Positions 22,137 to 36,240 of a DNA stretch of 64,000 nucleotides are shown piece by piece. Origin of the DNA: Paratinospora sagittata. Lineage: Eukaryota; Streptophyta; Magnoliopsida; Ranunculales; Menispermaceae. Position numbers and translations under genes: made by a program. The notes below the pieces were generated by a model that was not told the origin of the DNA, did not search any database, and worked only from the letters and a program-made list of their open reading frames with translations. The stretch's first letter is position 1. Every line of letters begins with the position of its first letter. The stretch lies in NCBI GenBank assembly GCA_035771175.1, contig CM069607.1:21832001-21896000 (forward strand), given 5' to 3'.

Positions 22137-23094
22137 AGCGCACTATCAGTGTTGATAGCACGCTGATAGGGTTGAATAATCAAAAATCTATTTTTCTTGA
22201 AACTTGCCTATAGCGCGCTCTTCCTTTTGATAACTTGCTGTAAAGCAGTTGCCGTGATCTTCCAATTTTTAAAAAAATGGGCAATAGCGTGCTATAGGCC
22301 TTAATTGAACGCTATCGGACAGTCCAAAAACACGAGCTCTCAGGTTTCTGTATACCGACCTGCAATAGTCCGCTATCCGTCATTAGAGAGCATGATACAC
22401 AACCCAATAGCATGATATCCACGTCTGAGTTAGAAATCTCACATATCTAAAGAGAAAAATGTGGGCCCTTTCCCTTGCTCGATTTTTCTATTCCTTGCAC
22501 AGTTTTGACTGGGAATCGTAACTGAAACATTCTCCTCTAACACCTGGATGATTCCCATTGTGTCGCACGGGCAAAAAAACTTTAGATTAAAACAATGTTC
22601 TGAATTCAAATCATTTCATACTCTCTTGCTCTTTAACCTGCAACTGCCAATGAATAAAACACTCATTGTCAAATTTTCTAAGATACAAACACACGATTTT
22701 TGCAAGTTAGACTGAGCTTTCCAAAGAATATTTCAAAACAAGAAAGTCGTGACTCTTGCATTGCCAATAAAAGCTTCGACGTGAATCAAAATTGCAAACT
22801 GCCTTGAAGATAACCTCATTGTTTAGCAAGTTCTTCATTTTATCCCTCTTGTGCTGAGATTTTCAGAAGCTATCCATCGTTTTAAACTGTAGGTACATGA
22901 AGTGTTCTCAGTAAGAGAACACATCACCTATATTCTTTCTCTGAGTGCTACAACTAATCATGAAGAACACATCAAACAATAGCTATCAAAGTCTACAAAG
23001 ATCAGGCTCTAAGAACGAAGACATATCTCAATGGTAATGCATTAGTTTCATCTTAGGTGTGTAGGGTAACCTCTCGATCAATCTCAGCACGAAA

Positions 23095-26000
23095 ACTCTC
23101 TAAAATGCAAAGTCTTCAAAATTACTTGGATTTAGTATTCGATTTTGACAAAATATTTTTCAAAAGGTTTTAATCATACTTTCAATGAGTTTTGCATGAT
23201 TTAAAAGTGTTTTGAGAAAGTGGAATGGTTCTTAAGTGTTAAAATATTAATTTTTCTAAAATTGGGCTATCCAGCACTTTGCCAAAAAATTTCAAACCGC
23301 AATAGCGCACTATCAGTGTTGATAGCACGCTGATAGGGTTGAATAATCAAAAATCTATTTTTCTTGAAAATTGCCTGTAGCGCGCTATCCCTTTTGATAA
23401 CTCGCTATAGAGCAGTTGCGGCGATCTTTCGATTTTTGTGAAATGGGCAATAGCGTGCTATAAACCTTGATTGCACGCTATCGAAAAGTCCGAAAAACAC
23501 GAGCTCTCGGGTGTGTATATCTCGACTTGCAATAGTCCGCTATCTGTCAAAAAAGAGCATGATACACAGCCCAACAGCATGCTATCCACGTCTGAGTTAG
23601 AAATCTCACATATGTAACGAGACAAACGTGGGCCCTTTCCCTTCCTCGATTTTTTTATTCCTTGCATAGTTTTGACTGGGAATCGTAACTGAAACATTCT
23701 CCACTAACACCTGGATGATTCCCATTGTGTCGCACGGGCAAAACAACTTTAGATTAAAATAATGTTTTGAATTCAAATCATTTCCTACTCCCTTGTTCTT
23801 TAACCTGCAACTGCTAATTTAATAAAACACTCATTCTCTAATTCTCAAAGATACAACACACACGATTTTTGCAAGTTGGACTGAGCTTTCCAAAGAGAAT
23901 TTCAAAAGAAGAAAGTCGTGACTCTTGCATTGCCAATAAAAGCTTCGACCTGAATCAAAATTGCAAACTGTCTTGAAGATAACCTCATTGTTTAGCAAGT
24001 TCTTCATTTTATCCCTTTTGTGCTGAGATTTTCAGAAGCTATCCATCGTTTTAAACTATAGGTATATGAAGTGTTCTCGGTAAGAGAACACATCACCTAA
24101 ATTCTTTCTATGAGTGCTACAACTAATCATCAAGAACACATCAAACAATAACTATCAAAGTCTACAAAGATCAGGCTCTAAGAACGAAGACATATCTCAA
24201 TGCTAATGCATTAGTTTGATCTTCGGTGTGTAGGGTAACCTCTCGATCAATCTCAGCACGAAAACTCTCTAAATTGCAAAGTCTTCAAAATCACTTGGAT
24301 TTAGTATTCGATTTTGTCAAAATATTTTTCGAAATGTTTTAATCATAATTTCAATGAGTTTTGAATGATTTAAAAGTGTTTTGAGACAATGGAATTGTTC
24401 TTAAGTGTTAAAATATTAATTTTTCTAAAATTGGGCTATCCAGCACTTTGCCAAAATTTTTGAAACGGCAATAGCGCACTATCAGTGTTGATAGCACGCT
24501 GATAGGGTTGAATAATCAAAATTCTATTTTCCTTGAAAATTGCCTATAGAGCACTATCCCTTTTGATAACTCGCTATAGAGCAGTTGCCGTGATCTTTCG
24601 ATTTTTAGTAAAATGGGCAATAGCCTGTTATAGGCCATGATTGCACGCAATCGGAAAGTCCGAAAAACACGAGCTCTCGGGTGTGTGTATCTCGACTTGC
24701 AATAGTCCACTATCCGTCAATAGAGAGCATGATACACAACCCAATAGCATGCTATCCACATCTGAGTTAGAAATCTCACATATCTAACGAGAAAAACGTG
24801 GGCCCTTTCCCTTGCTCGATATTTCTATTCCTTGCACAGTTTTGACTGGGAATCGTAACTGAAACATTCTCCACTAACACCTGGATGATTCCCATTGTGT
24901 CGCACGGGAAAAGAACTTTAGATTAAAACAATGTTTTAAATTCAAATAATTTCCTACTCTCTTGCTCGTTAACCTGCAACTGCTGACTTAATAAAACACA
25001 CATTCTCTAATTTTCAAAGATACAACACACACGATTTTTGCAAGTTATACTATGCTTTCCAAAGAGTATTTCAAAATAAGAAAGTTGTGACTCTTGCATT
25101 GTCAATAAAAGCTTCGACCTTAATCAAAATTGGAAACTGTCTTGAAGATAACCTCATCGTTTAGCAAGTTCTCCATTTTATCCCTCTTGTGCTGAGATTT
25201 TCAAAAGCTATCCATCGTTTTATACTGTAGGTATATGAAGTGTTCTTAGTAAGAGAACACATCACCTAGATTCTTTCTCTGAGTGCTACAACTAATCATG
25301 AAGAACACATCAAACAACAGCTATCAAAGTCTACAAAGATCAGGCTCTAAGAACGAAGGCATATCTCAATGCTAATGCATTTGTTTGATCTTAGGTGTGT
25401 AGGGTAACCTCTCGATCAATCTCAGCACGAAAGCTCTCTAAATTGCAAAGTCTTCAAAATCACTTGGATTTAGTATTCGATTTTGACAAAATATTTTTCG
25501 AAATGTTTTAATCAGAATTTCAATGAGTTTTGAATGATTTAAAAGTGTTTTGAGACAATGGAATTGTTCTTAAGTGTTAAAATATTAATTTTTCTAAAAT
25601 TGGGCTATCCAGCACTTTGCCAAAATTTTTGAAACGGCAATAGCGCACTATCAGTGTTGATAGCACGCTGATAGGGTTGAATAATCAAAATTCTATTTTC
25701 CTTGAAAATTGCCTATAGAGCACTATCCCTTTTGATAACTCGCTATAGAGCAGTTGCCGTGATCTTTCGATTTTTAGTAAAATGGGCAATAGCCTGCTAT
25801 AGGCCATGATTGCACGCAATCGGAAAGTCCGAAAAACACGAGCTCTCGGGTGTGTGTATCTCGACTTGCAATAGTCCGCTATCCGTCAATAGAGAGCATG
25901 ATACACAACCCAGTAGCATGTTATCCACATCTGAGTTAGAAATCTCACATATCTAACGAGAAAAATGTGGGCCCTTTCCCTTGCTCGATTTTTCTATTCC

Positions 26001-26601
26001 TTTCACAGTTTTGACTGGAAATTGTAACTGAAACATTCTCCACTAACACCTGGATGATTCCCATTGTGTCGCACGGGAAAAGAACTTTAGATTAAAACAA
26101 TGTTTTAAATTCAAATAATTTCCTACTCTCTTGCTCGTTAACCTGCAACTGCTGACTTAATAAAACACTCATTCTCTAATTTTCAAAGATACAACACACA
26201 CGATTTTTGCAAGTTAGACTATGCTTTCCAAAGAGTATTTCAAAATAAGAAAGTTGTGACTCTTGCATTGCCAATAAAAGCTTCGACCTTAATCAAAATT
26301 GGAAGCTGTCTTGAAGATAACCTCATCGTTTAGCAAGTTCTCCATTTTATCCCTCTTGTGCTGAGATTTTCAGAAGCTATCCATCGTTTTATACTGTAGG
26401 TATATGAAGTGTTCTTAGTAAGAGAACACATCACCTATATTCTTTCTCTGAGTGCTACAACTAATCATGAAGAGCACATCAAACAACAACTATCAAAGTC
26501 TACAAAGATCAGGCTTTAAGAACGAAGACATATCTCAATGCTAATGCCTTAGTTTGATCTTAGGTGTGTAGGGTAACCTCTCGATCAATTTCAGCACAAA
26601 A
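23095..26601 (+). repeat. Satellite monomers 20-22
   Basis: Three copies starting at 23095, 24264 and 25433, all 1,169 bp. Monomers 21 and 22 are close twins. Both have GAAATGTTTTAATCA, ATTCTATTTTCCTTG, CTATAGAGCACTATCC, CACGGGAAAAGAAC and CTCGTTAACCTGC, found nowhere else together, so one is a recent copy of the other. Monomer 20 shares GTGTGTATATCTCGAC and CCCAACAGCATG with monomer 25. The 3' third of monomer 22, from 26157, belongs to the 6.1-kb duplicated block. Confidence 0.93.
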
Positions 26602-27771
26602 ACTCTCTAAATTGCAAAGTCTTCAAAATCACTTGGATTTTGTATTCGATTTTGACAAAATATCTTTTGAAAGGTTTTAGTTATAATTTCAATGAGTTTT
26701 GAATGATTTAAAAGTGTTTTGAGACAGTGGAATGGTTCTTAAGTGTTAAAATATTAATTTTTCTAAAATTGGGCTATCCAGCATTTTGCCAAAATTTTTG
26801 AAACGGCAATAGCGCACTATCAGTGTTAATAGCACGCTGATAGGGTTGAATAATCAAAAATCTATTTTTCTTGAAAATTGCCTGGAGCGCGCTATCCCTT
26901 TTGATAACTCGCTATAGAGTAGTTGTCGTGATCTTTCGATTTTTAGTAAAATGGGCAATAGCTTGCTATCGGCCTTGATTGCATGCTATCGGAAAGTTCG
27001 AAAAACACGAGCTCTCGGGTCTGTGTATCTCGACCTGCAATAGTTCGCTATCCGTCATTAGAGAGCATGATACACAACCTAATAGCATGCTATCCACGTC
27101 TGAGTTAGAAATCTCACATATGTAACGAGAGAAACGTGGGCCCTTTCCCGTGCTCGATTTTTTTATTCCTTGCACAGTTTTGACTTGGAATCGTAACTGA
27201 AACATTCTCCACTAACACCTGGATGATTCGCATTGTGTCGCACGGGCAAAACAACTTTAGATTAAAATAATGTTTTGAATTCAAATCATTTCCTACTCTC
27301 TTGCTCTTTAACCAGCAACTACTAATTTAATAAAACACTCATTCTCTAATTTTGAAAGATACAACACACACAATTTTTGCAAGTTAGACTGAGCTTTCCA
27401 AAGAGTATTTCAAAAGAAGAAAGTCGTGACTCTTGCATTGCCAATAAAAGCTTCGACCTGAATCAAAATTGCAAACTGTCTTGAAGACAACCTCATTGTT
27501 TAGCAAGTTCTTCATTTTATCCCTTTTGTGCTGAGATTTTCAGAAGCTATCCATCGTTTTAAACTGTAGGTATATGAAGTGTTCTCAGTAAGAGAACACA
27601 TCACCTAAATACTTTCTCTGAGTGCTACAACTAATCATCAAGAACACATCAAACAATACCTATCAAAGTCTACAAAGATCAGGCTCTAAGAACGAAGTCA
27701 TATCTCAATGCTAATGCATTAGTTTGATCTTAGGTGTGTAGGGTAACCTCTCGATCAATCTCCGCACGAAA

Positions 27772-29256
27772 ACTCTCTAAATTGCAAAGTCTTCAAAGTC
27801 ACTTGGATTTAGTATTTGATTTTGACAAAATATTTTTTGAATGGTTTTAATCATAATTTCAATGAGTTTTGAATGATTTAAAAGTGTTTTGAGACAATGG
27901 AATGGTTGTTAAGTGTTAAAATAATAATTTTTCCAAAATCGGGCTATCCAGCACTTTGCCAAAATTTTTCAAAAGGCAATAGCGCACTATTAGTGTTGAT
28001 AGCACGCTGATAGGGTTGAATAATCAAAAATCTATTTTTCTTGAAAATTGCCTACGGCACGCTATCCCTTTTGATAACTCGCTAAAGAGAGCAGTTGCCG
28101 TAATCTTTATATTTTTAGTAAAATGGGCAATAGCGTGCTATAGGCCTTGATTGCACGCTATCGGAAAGTCCGAAAAACACGACCTCTCGGGTTTGTGTAT
28201 ATCGAATTGTAATAGTCTGCTATCCGTCATTAGAGAGCATGAAACACAACCCTCTTGGGTTGTCCAGCATTTTCCCATAAGTTTTCAAACGGCAATAGCG
28301 CACTATCAGTGTTGATAGCACGCTGATAGGGTTGAATAATCAAAAATCGATTTTTCTTGAAACTTGCCTATAGCGCGCTATCCGTTTTGATAACTAGCTA
28401 TAAAGCAGTTGCCGCGATCTTTCAATTTTTAATAAAATGGGCAATAGCGTGCTATAGGCCTTAATTGCACGCTATCGGAAAGTCCGAAAAACACGAGCTC
28501 TCAGGTTTCTGTATACCGACCTGCAATAGTCCAGTATCCGTCATTAGGGAGCATGATACACAACCCAATAGCATGCTATCCACGTCTGAGTTAGAAATCT
28601 CACATATCTAACGAGAAAAACGTGGGCCCTTTCCCTTGCTCGATTTTTCTATTCCTTGCACAATTTTGACTGGGAATCGTAATTGAAACATTCTCCACTA
28701 ACACCTTGATGATTCCCATTGTGTCGCACGGGCAAAACAACTTTAGATTAAAACATTGTTTTCAATTCAAATCATTTCCTAGTCTCATGCTCTTTAACCT
28801 GCAATTGCTAATTTAATAAAACACTCATTCTCAAATTTTCTAAGATACAAACAGACGATTTTTGCAAGATAGACTGAGCTTTCCAAAGAATATTTCAAAA
28901 GAAGAAAGTCGTGACTCTTGCATTGCCAATAAAAGCATCGACCTTAATCAAAATTGCAAACTATCTTGAAGATAACCTCATTGTTTAGCAAGTTCTTCAT
29001 TTTATCCCTTTTGTGCTGAGATTTTCAGAAGCTATCCATCGTTTTAAACTGTAGATATATGAAGTGTTCTCAGTAAGAGAACACATCACCTATATTCTTT
29101 CTCTGAGTGGTACAACTAATCCTGAAGAACACATCAAACAATAGGTATCAAAGTCTACAAAGATCAGGCTCTAAGAACGAAGACATATCTCAATGCTAAT
29201 GCATTAGTTTGATCTTAAGTGTATAGGGTAACCTCTCGATCAATCTCAGCACGAAA
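27772..29256 (+). repeat. Extended satellite monomer 24 (1,485 bp)
   Basis: The extended junction lies near 28246-28266 (ACAACCCTCTTGGGTTGTCC). TATT in the other extended copies is TCTT here and in monomers 29 and 33, which ties these three together. Confidence 0.93.
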
Positions 29257-30115
29257 ACTCTCTAAAATGCAAAGTCTTCAAAATTACTTGGATTTAGTAT
29301 TCGATTTTGACAAAATATTTTTCAAAAGGTTTTAATCATAATTTGAATGATTTTGAATGATTTAAAAGTGTTTTGAGACAGTGGAATGGTTCTTAAGTGT
29401 TAAAATATTAATTTTTTCTAAAATTGGGCTATCCAGCACTTTGCCAAAAATTTTCAAACGGCAATAGCGCACTATCAGTGTTGATAGCACGCTGATAAGG
29501 TTGAATAATCAAAAATCTATTTTTCTTGAAAATTGCCCGTAGCACGCTATCCCTTTTGATAACTCGCTATAGAGCAGTTGCGGTGATCTTTCGATTTTTG
29601 TAAAATGGGCAATAGCGTGCAATAAACCTTGATTGCACGCTATCGAAAAGTCCGAAAAACACGAGCTCTCGGGTGTGTATATCTCGACCTGCAATAGTCC
29701 GCTATCCGTCATAAAAGAGCATGATACACAGCCCAACAGCATGCTATCAACGTCTGAGTTAGAAATCTCACATATGTAACGAGAAAAATGTGGGCCCTTT
29801 CCTTTGCTCGATTTTTCTATTCCTTGCACAGTTTTGACTGGGAATCGTAACTGAAACATTCTCCTCTAACACCTGGATGATTCCCATTGTGTCGCACGGG
29901 CAAAAAAACTTTAGATTAAAACAATGTTCTGAATTCAAATCATTTCATACTCTTTTGCTCTTTAACCTGCAACTGCCAATTTAATAAAACACACATTCTC
30001 TAATTCTCAAAGTCTACAAAGATCAGGCTCTAAGAACGAAGACATATCTCAATGCTAATGCATTAGTTTGATCTTTGGTGTGTAGGGTAACCTCTCGATC
30101 AATCTCAGCACGAAA
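29257..30115 (+). repeat. Short satellite monomer 25 (311-bp deletion, 3' part)
   Basis: TCTCTAATTCTCAAAG (ending 30012) is followed at once by TCTACAAAGATCAGG, so the stretch from the ATACAACACAC region through the hairpin is gone. TCAAAG occurs at both parent sites, so deletion at microhomology is likely. This monomer and its twin (copy 30) are the only ones without the GTGTTCTC hairpin. Confidence 0.95.
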
Positions 30116-31555
30116 ACTCTCTAAATTGCAAAGTCTTCAAAGTCACTTGGATTTAGTATTTGATTTTGACAAAATATTTTTGAATGGTTTTAATCATAAT
30201 TTCAATGAGTTTTGAATGATTTAAAAGTGTTTTGAGACAATGGAATGGTTCTTAAGTGTTAAAATATTAATTTTTCCAAAATCGGGCTATCCAGCACTTT
30301 GCCAAAAATTTTCAAAAGGCAATAGCGCACTATCAATGTTGATAGCACGCTGATAGGGTTGAATAATCAAAAATCTATTTTTCTTGAAAATTGCCTACAG
30401 CACGCTATCCCTTTTGATAACTCGCTATAGAGAGCAGTTGCCGTAATCTTTATATTTTTAGTGAAATGGGCAATAGCGTTCTATAGGCCTTGATTGCACG
30501 CTATCGGAAAGTCCGAAAAACACGAGCTCTCGGGTTTGTGTATATCGAACTGCAATACTCTGCTATCCGTCATTAGAGAGCATGAAACACAACCCTATTG
30601 GGTTGTCTAGCGTTTTGCCAAAATTTTTCAAACGGCAATAGCGCACTATCAGTGTTGATAGCACGCTGATAGGGTTGAATAATCAAAAATCGATTTTTCT
30701 TGAAACTTGCCTATAGCGCGCTATCCGTTTTGATAACTCGCAATAAAGCAGTTGCCGTGATCTTTCAATTTTTAATAAAATGGGCAATAGCGTGCTATAG
30801 GCCTTAATTGCACGCTATCGAAAAATCCGAAAAACACGAGCTCTCAGGTTTCTGTATACCGACCTGGAATAGTCTGCTATCCGTCATTAGAGAGCATGAT
30901 ACACAACCCAATAGCATGCTATCCACGTCTGCGTTAGAAATCTCACATATCTAACGAGAAAAACGTAGGCCCTTTCCCTTGCTCGATTTTTCTATTCCTT
31001 GCACAGTTTTGATTGGGAATCGTAACTGAAACATTCTACACTAACACCTGGATGATTCCCATTGTGTCGCATCGGCAAAACAACTTTAGATTAAAACAAT
31101 GTTTTGGATTCAAATCATTTCCTACTCTCTTACTCTTTAACCTCCAACTGCTAATTTAATAAAACACTCATTCTCAAATTTTCTAAGATACAAACACACG
31201 ATTTTTGCAAGTTAGACTGAGCTTTCCAAAGAACATTTCAAAAGAAGAAAGTCGTGACTCTTGCATTGCCAATAAAAGCTTCGACCATAATCAAAATTGC
31301 AAACTATCTTGAAGATAACCTCATTGTTTAGCAAGTTCTTCATTTTATCCCTCTTGTGCTGAGATTTTCAGAAGCTATCCATCGTTTTAAACTGTAGGTA
31401 TATGAAGTGTTCTCAGTAAGAGAACACATCACCTATATTCTTTCTCTGAGTGCTACAACTAATCCTGAAGAACACATCAAACAACAGCTATCAAAGTCTA
31501 CAAAGATCAGGCTCTAAGAACGAAGACATATCTCAATGGTAACCTCAGCACGAAA
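30116..31555 (+). repeat. Extended satellite monomer 26 with a 45-bp tail loss
   Basis: A copy of 1,440 bp: the extended junction near 30587-30607 (CCCTATTGGGTTGTC) plus a loss in the tail, where TCTCAATGGTAACCTCAGC (31531-31549) replaces the usual stretch with ATGCATTAG and TCTCGATCAATC. Two small deletions, at repeated GGTAA and CTC, would explain it. Confidence 0.93.
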
Positions 31556-33895
31556 ACTCTCCAAATTGCAAAGTCTTCAAAATCACTTGGATTTTGTATT
31601 CGATTTTGACAAAATATTTTTCAAAAGGTTTTAGTTATAATTTTAATGAGTTTTGAATGATTTAAAAGTGTTTTGAGACAGTGGAATGGTTCTAAAGTGT
31701 TAAAATATTAATTTTTCTAAAATTAGGCTATCCAGCATATTGCCAAAATTTCTCAAACGGCAATAGCGCACTATCAGTGTTGATAGCACGCTGATAGGGT
31801 TGAATAATCAAAAATCAATTTTTCTTGAAAATTGCCTGTGACGCGCTATCCCTTTTGATAACTCGCTATAGAGCAGTTGCCGTGATCTTTCGATTTTTAG
31901 TAAAATGGGCAATAGCCTGCTATAGGCCTTGATTGCACGCTATCGGAAAGTCGGAAAAACACGAGCTCTCGGGTGTGTATATCTCGACCTGCAATAGTCC
32001 GCTATCGATCATTAAAGAGCATGATACACAACCCAACAACATGCTATCCACGTCAGAGTTAGAAATCTCACATATGTAACGAGAAAAACGTGGGCCCTTT
32101 CCCTTGCTCGATTTTTCTATTCCTTGCACAGTTTTGACTGGGAATCGTAACTGAAACATTCTCCACTAACACCTGGATGATTCCCACTGTGTCGCGCGGG
32201 CAAAACAACTTTAGATTAAAACAATGTTTTGAATTCAAATAATTTCCTACTCTCTTGTTCCTTAACCTGCAACTGCTGATTTAATAAAACACTCATTCTC
32301 TAATTTTCAAAGATACAACACACACGATTTTTGCAAGTTAGACTATGCTTTCCAAAGAGTATTTCAAAATAAGAAAGTTGTGACTCTTGCATTGCCAATA
32401 AAAGCTTCGACCTTAATCAAAATTGGAAACTGTCTTGAAGATAACCTCATCGTTTAGCAAGTTCTCCATTTTATCCCTCTTGTGCTGAGATTTTCAGAAG
32501 CTATCCATCGTTTTATACTGTAGGTATATGAAGTGTTCTTAGTAAGAGAACACATCACCTATATTCTTTCTCTGAGTGCTACAACTAATCATGAAGAGCA
32601 CATCAAACAACAACTATCAAAGTCTACAAAGATCAGGCTTTAAGAACGAAGACATATCTCAATGCTAATGCCTTAGTTTGATCTTAGGTGTGTAGGGTAA
32701 CCTCTCGATCAATTTCAGCACAAAAACTCTCTAAATTGCAAAGTCTTCAAAATCACTTGGATTTTGTATTCGATTTTGACAAAATATCTTTTGAAAGGTT
32801 TTAGTTATAATTTCAATGAGTTTTGAATGATTTAAAAGTGTTTTGAGACAGTGGAATGGTTCTTAAGTGTTAAAATATTAATTTTTCTAAAATTGGGCTA
32901 TCCAGCATTTTGCCAAAATTTTTGAAACGGCAATAGCGCACTATCAGTGTTAATAGCACGCTGATAGGGTTGAATAATCAAAAATCTATTTTTCTTGAAA
33001 ATTGCCTGGAGCGCGCTATCCCTTTTGATAACTCGCTATAGAGTAGTTGTCGTGATCTTTCGATTTTTAGTAAAATGGGCAATAGCTTGCTATAGGCCTT
33101 GATTGCATGCTATCGGAAAGTTCGAAAAACACGAGCTCTCGGGTCTGTGTATCTCGACCTGCAATAGTTCGCTATCCGTCATTAGAGAGCATGATACACA
33201 ACCTAATAGCATGCTATCCACGTCTGAGTTAGAAATCTCACATATGTAACGAGAGAAACGTGGGCCCTTTCCCGTGCTCGATTTTTTTATTCCTTGCACA
33301 GTTTTGACTTGGAATCGTAACTGAAACATTCTCCACTAACACCTGGATGATTCGCATTGTGTCGCACGGGCAAAACAACTTTAGATTAAAATAATGTTTT
33401 GAATTCAAATCATTTCCTACTCTCTTGCTCTTTAACCAGCAACTACTAATTTAATAAAACACTCATTCTCTAATTTTGAAAGATACAACACACACAATTT
33501 TTGCAAGTTAGACTGAGCTTTCCAAAGAGTATTTCAAAAGAAGAAAGTCGTGACTCTTGCATTGCCAATAAAAGCTTCGACCTGAATCAAAATTGCAAAC
33601 TGTCTTGAAGACAACCTCATTGTTTAGCAAGTTCTTCATTTTATCCCTTTTGTGCTGAGATTTTCAGAAGCTATCCATCGTTTTAAACTGTAGGTATATG
33701 AAGTGTTCTCAGTAAGAGAACACATCACCTAAATACTTTCTCTGAGTGCTACAACTAATCATCAAGAACACATCAAACAATACCTATCAAAGTCTACAAA
33801 GATCAGGCTCTAAGAACGAAGTCATATCTCAATGCTAATGCATTAGTTTGATCTTAGGTGTGTAGGGTAACCTCTCGATCAATCTCCGCACGAAA

Positions 33896-35380
33896 ACTCT
33901 CTAAATTGCAAAGTCTTCAAAGTCACTTGGATTTAGTATTTGATTTTGACAAAATATTTTTTGAATGGTTTTAATCATAATTTCAATGAGTTTTGAATGA
34001 TTTAAAAGTGTTTTGAGACAATGGAATGGTTGTTAAGTGTTAAAATAATAATTTTTCCAAAATCGGGCTATCCAGCACTTTGCCAAAATTTTTCAAAAGG
34101 CAATAGCGCACTATTAGTGTTGATAGCACGCTGATAGGGTTGAATAATCAAAAATCTATTTTTCTTGAAAATTGCCTACGGCACGCTATCCCTTTTGATA
34201 ACTCGCTAAAGAGAGCAGTTGCCGTAATCTTTATATTTTTAGTAAAATGGGCAATAGCGTGCTATAGGCCTTGATTGCACGCTATCGGAAAGTCCGAAAA
34301 ACACGACCTCTCGGGTTTGTGTATATCGAATTGTAATAGTCTGCTATCCGTCATTAGAGAGCATGAAACACAACCCTCTTGGGTTGTCCAGCATTTTCCC
34401 ATAAGTTTTCAAACGGCAATAGCGCACTATCAGTGTTGATAGCACGCTGATAGGGTTGAATAATCAAAAATCGATTTTTCTTGAAACTTGCCTATAGCGC
34501 GCTATCCGTTTTGATAACTAGCTATAAAGCAGTTGCCGCGATCTTTCAATTTTTAATAAAATGGGCAATAGCGTGCTATAGGCCTTAATTGCACGCTATC
34601 GGAAAGTCCGAAAAACACGAGCTCTCAGGTTTCTGTATACCGACCTGCAATAGTCCAGTATCCGTCATTAGGGAGCATGATACACAACCCAATAGCATGC
34701 TATCCACGTCTGAGTTAGAAATCTCACATATCTAACGAGAAAAACGTGGGCCCTTTCCCTTGCTCGATTTTTCTATTCCTTGCACAATTTTGACTGGGAA
34801 TCGTAATTGAAACATTCTCCACTAACACCTTGATGATTCCCATTGTGTCGCACGGGCAAAACAACTTTAGATTAAAACATTGTTTTCAATTCAAATCATT
34901 TCCTAGTCTCATGCTCTTTAACCTGCAATTGCTAATTTAATAAAACACTCATTCTCAAATTTTCTAAGATACAAACAGACGATTTTTGCAAGATAGACTG
35001 AGCTTTCCAAAGAATATTTCAAAAGAAGAAAGTCGTGACTCTTGCATTGCCAATAAAAGCATCGACCTTAATCAAAATTGCAAACTATCTTGAAGATAAC
35101 CTCATTGTTTAGCAAGTTCTTCATTTTATCCCTTTTGTGCTGAGATTTTCAGAAGCTATCCATCGTTTTAAACTGTAGATATATGAAGTGTTCTCAGTAA
35201 GAGAACACATCACCTATATTCTTTCTCTGAGTGGTACAACTAATCCTGAAGAACACATCAAACAATAGGTATCAAAGTCTACAAAGATCAGGCTCTAAGA
35301 ACGAAGACATATCTCAATGCTAATGCATTAGTTTGATCTTAAGTGTATAGGGTAACCTCTCGATCAATCTCAGCACGAAA
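33896..35380 (+). repeat. Extended satellite monomer 29 (twin of 24)
   Basis: The 1,485-bp counterpart of monomer 24 in the second higher-order block, with the same CCCTCTTGGGTTGTCC junction near 34375-34390. Confidence 0.94.
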
Positions 35381-36240
35381 ACTCTCTAAAATGCAAAGTC
35401 TTCAAAATTACTTGGATTTAGTATTCGATTTTGACAAAATATTTTTCAAAAGGTTTTAATCATAATTTGAATGAGTTTTGAATGATTTAAAAGTGTTTTG
35501 AGACAGTGGAATGGTTCTTAAGTGTTAAAATATTAATTTTTTCTAAAATTGGGCTATCCAGCACTTTGCCAAAAATTTTCAAACGGCAATAGCGCACTAT
35601 CAGTGTTGATAGCACGCTGATAAGGTTGAATAATCAAAAATCTATTTTTCTTGAAAATTGCCCGTAGCACGCTATCCCTTTTGATAACTCGCTATAGAGC
35701 AGTTGCGGTGATCTTTCGATTTTTGTAAAATGGGCAATAGCTTGCAATAAACCTTGATTGCACGCTATCGAAAAGTCCGAAAAACACGAGCTCTCGGGTG
35801 TGTATATCTCGACCTGCAATAGTCCGCTATCCGTCATAAAAGAGCATGATACACAGCCCAACAGCATGCTATCAACGTCTGAGTTAGAAATCTCACATAT
35901 GTAACGAGAAAAATGTGGGCCCTTTCCTTTGCTCAATTTTTCTATTCCTTGCACAGTTTTGACTGGGAATCGTAACTGAAACATTCTCCTCTAACACCTG
36001 GATGATTCCCATTGTGTCGCACGGGCAAAAAAACTTTAGATTAAAACAATGTTCTGAATTCAAATCATTTCATACTCTTTTGCTCTTTAACCTGCAACTG
36101 CCAATTTAATAAAACACACATTCTCTAATTCTCAAAGTCTACAAAGATCAGGCTCTAAGAACGAAGACATATCTCAATGCTAATGCATTAGTTTGATCTT
36201 TGGTGTGTAGGGTAACCTCTCGATCAATCTCAGCACGAAA
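35381..36240 (+). repeat. Short satellite monomer 30 (twin of 25)
   Basis: An 860-bp copy with the same TCAAAG junction (36132-36137) as monomer 25. It is one base longer because copy 1 lacks a G in AATGAGTTTTGAATG. Confidence 0.95.

Larger units (their letters stand above)
21135..23094 (+). repeat. Extended satellite monomer 19, interrupted by a mobile element
   Basis: This copy spans 1,960 bp. Without the 472-bp insertion at 21660-22131 and its 5-bp target duplication it would be 1,483 bp, an extended copy with the ACAACCCTATTGGGTTGTCC junction near 21610-21629. The insertion lies in the first dyad of the second subrepeat cluster. Confidence 0.94.
26157..32280 (+). repeat. 6.1-kb higher-order block, copy 1
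   Basis: From 26157 onward the sequence is repeated 6,124-6,125 bp downstream almost without change. In phase the block is five monomers (23-27) of 1,170, 1,485, 859, 1,440 and 1,170 bp, a combination of ordinary, extended, deleted and doubly altered copies that could not arise twice. The differences I noticed from copy 2 are few: near 26969, a 1-bp gap near 29350, and near 29615, 29810, 30846, 31627 and 31739. This is the clearest higher-order repeat in the window. Confidence 0.95.

Noticed and set aside
21556..22161. Short frames over the inserted element (21556-21747, 21618-21845, 21964-22161)
   Set aside because: They run from satellite into the inverted repeats and stop by chance. A 472-bp fold-back element is not expected to code.
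29509..29859. Minus-strand frames of 79-116 codons starting MFQLRF, repeated at 23458, 26966, 29509, 31920, 33090, 35634 and 38045
   Set aside because: They occupy the same place in different monomers, lie across the dyad cluster, are closed by stops in most copies, and have no recognisable domain. Their similarity is that of the repeat, not of selected protein.
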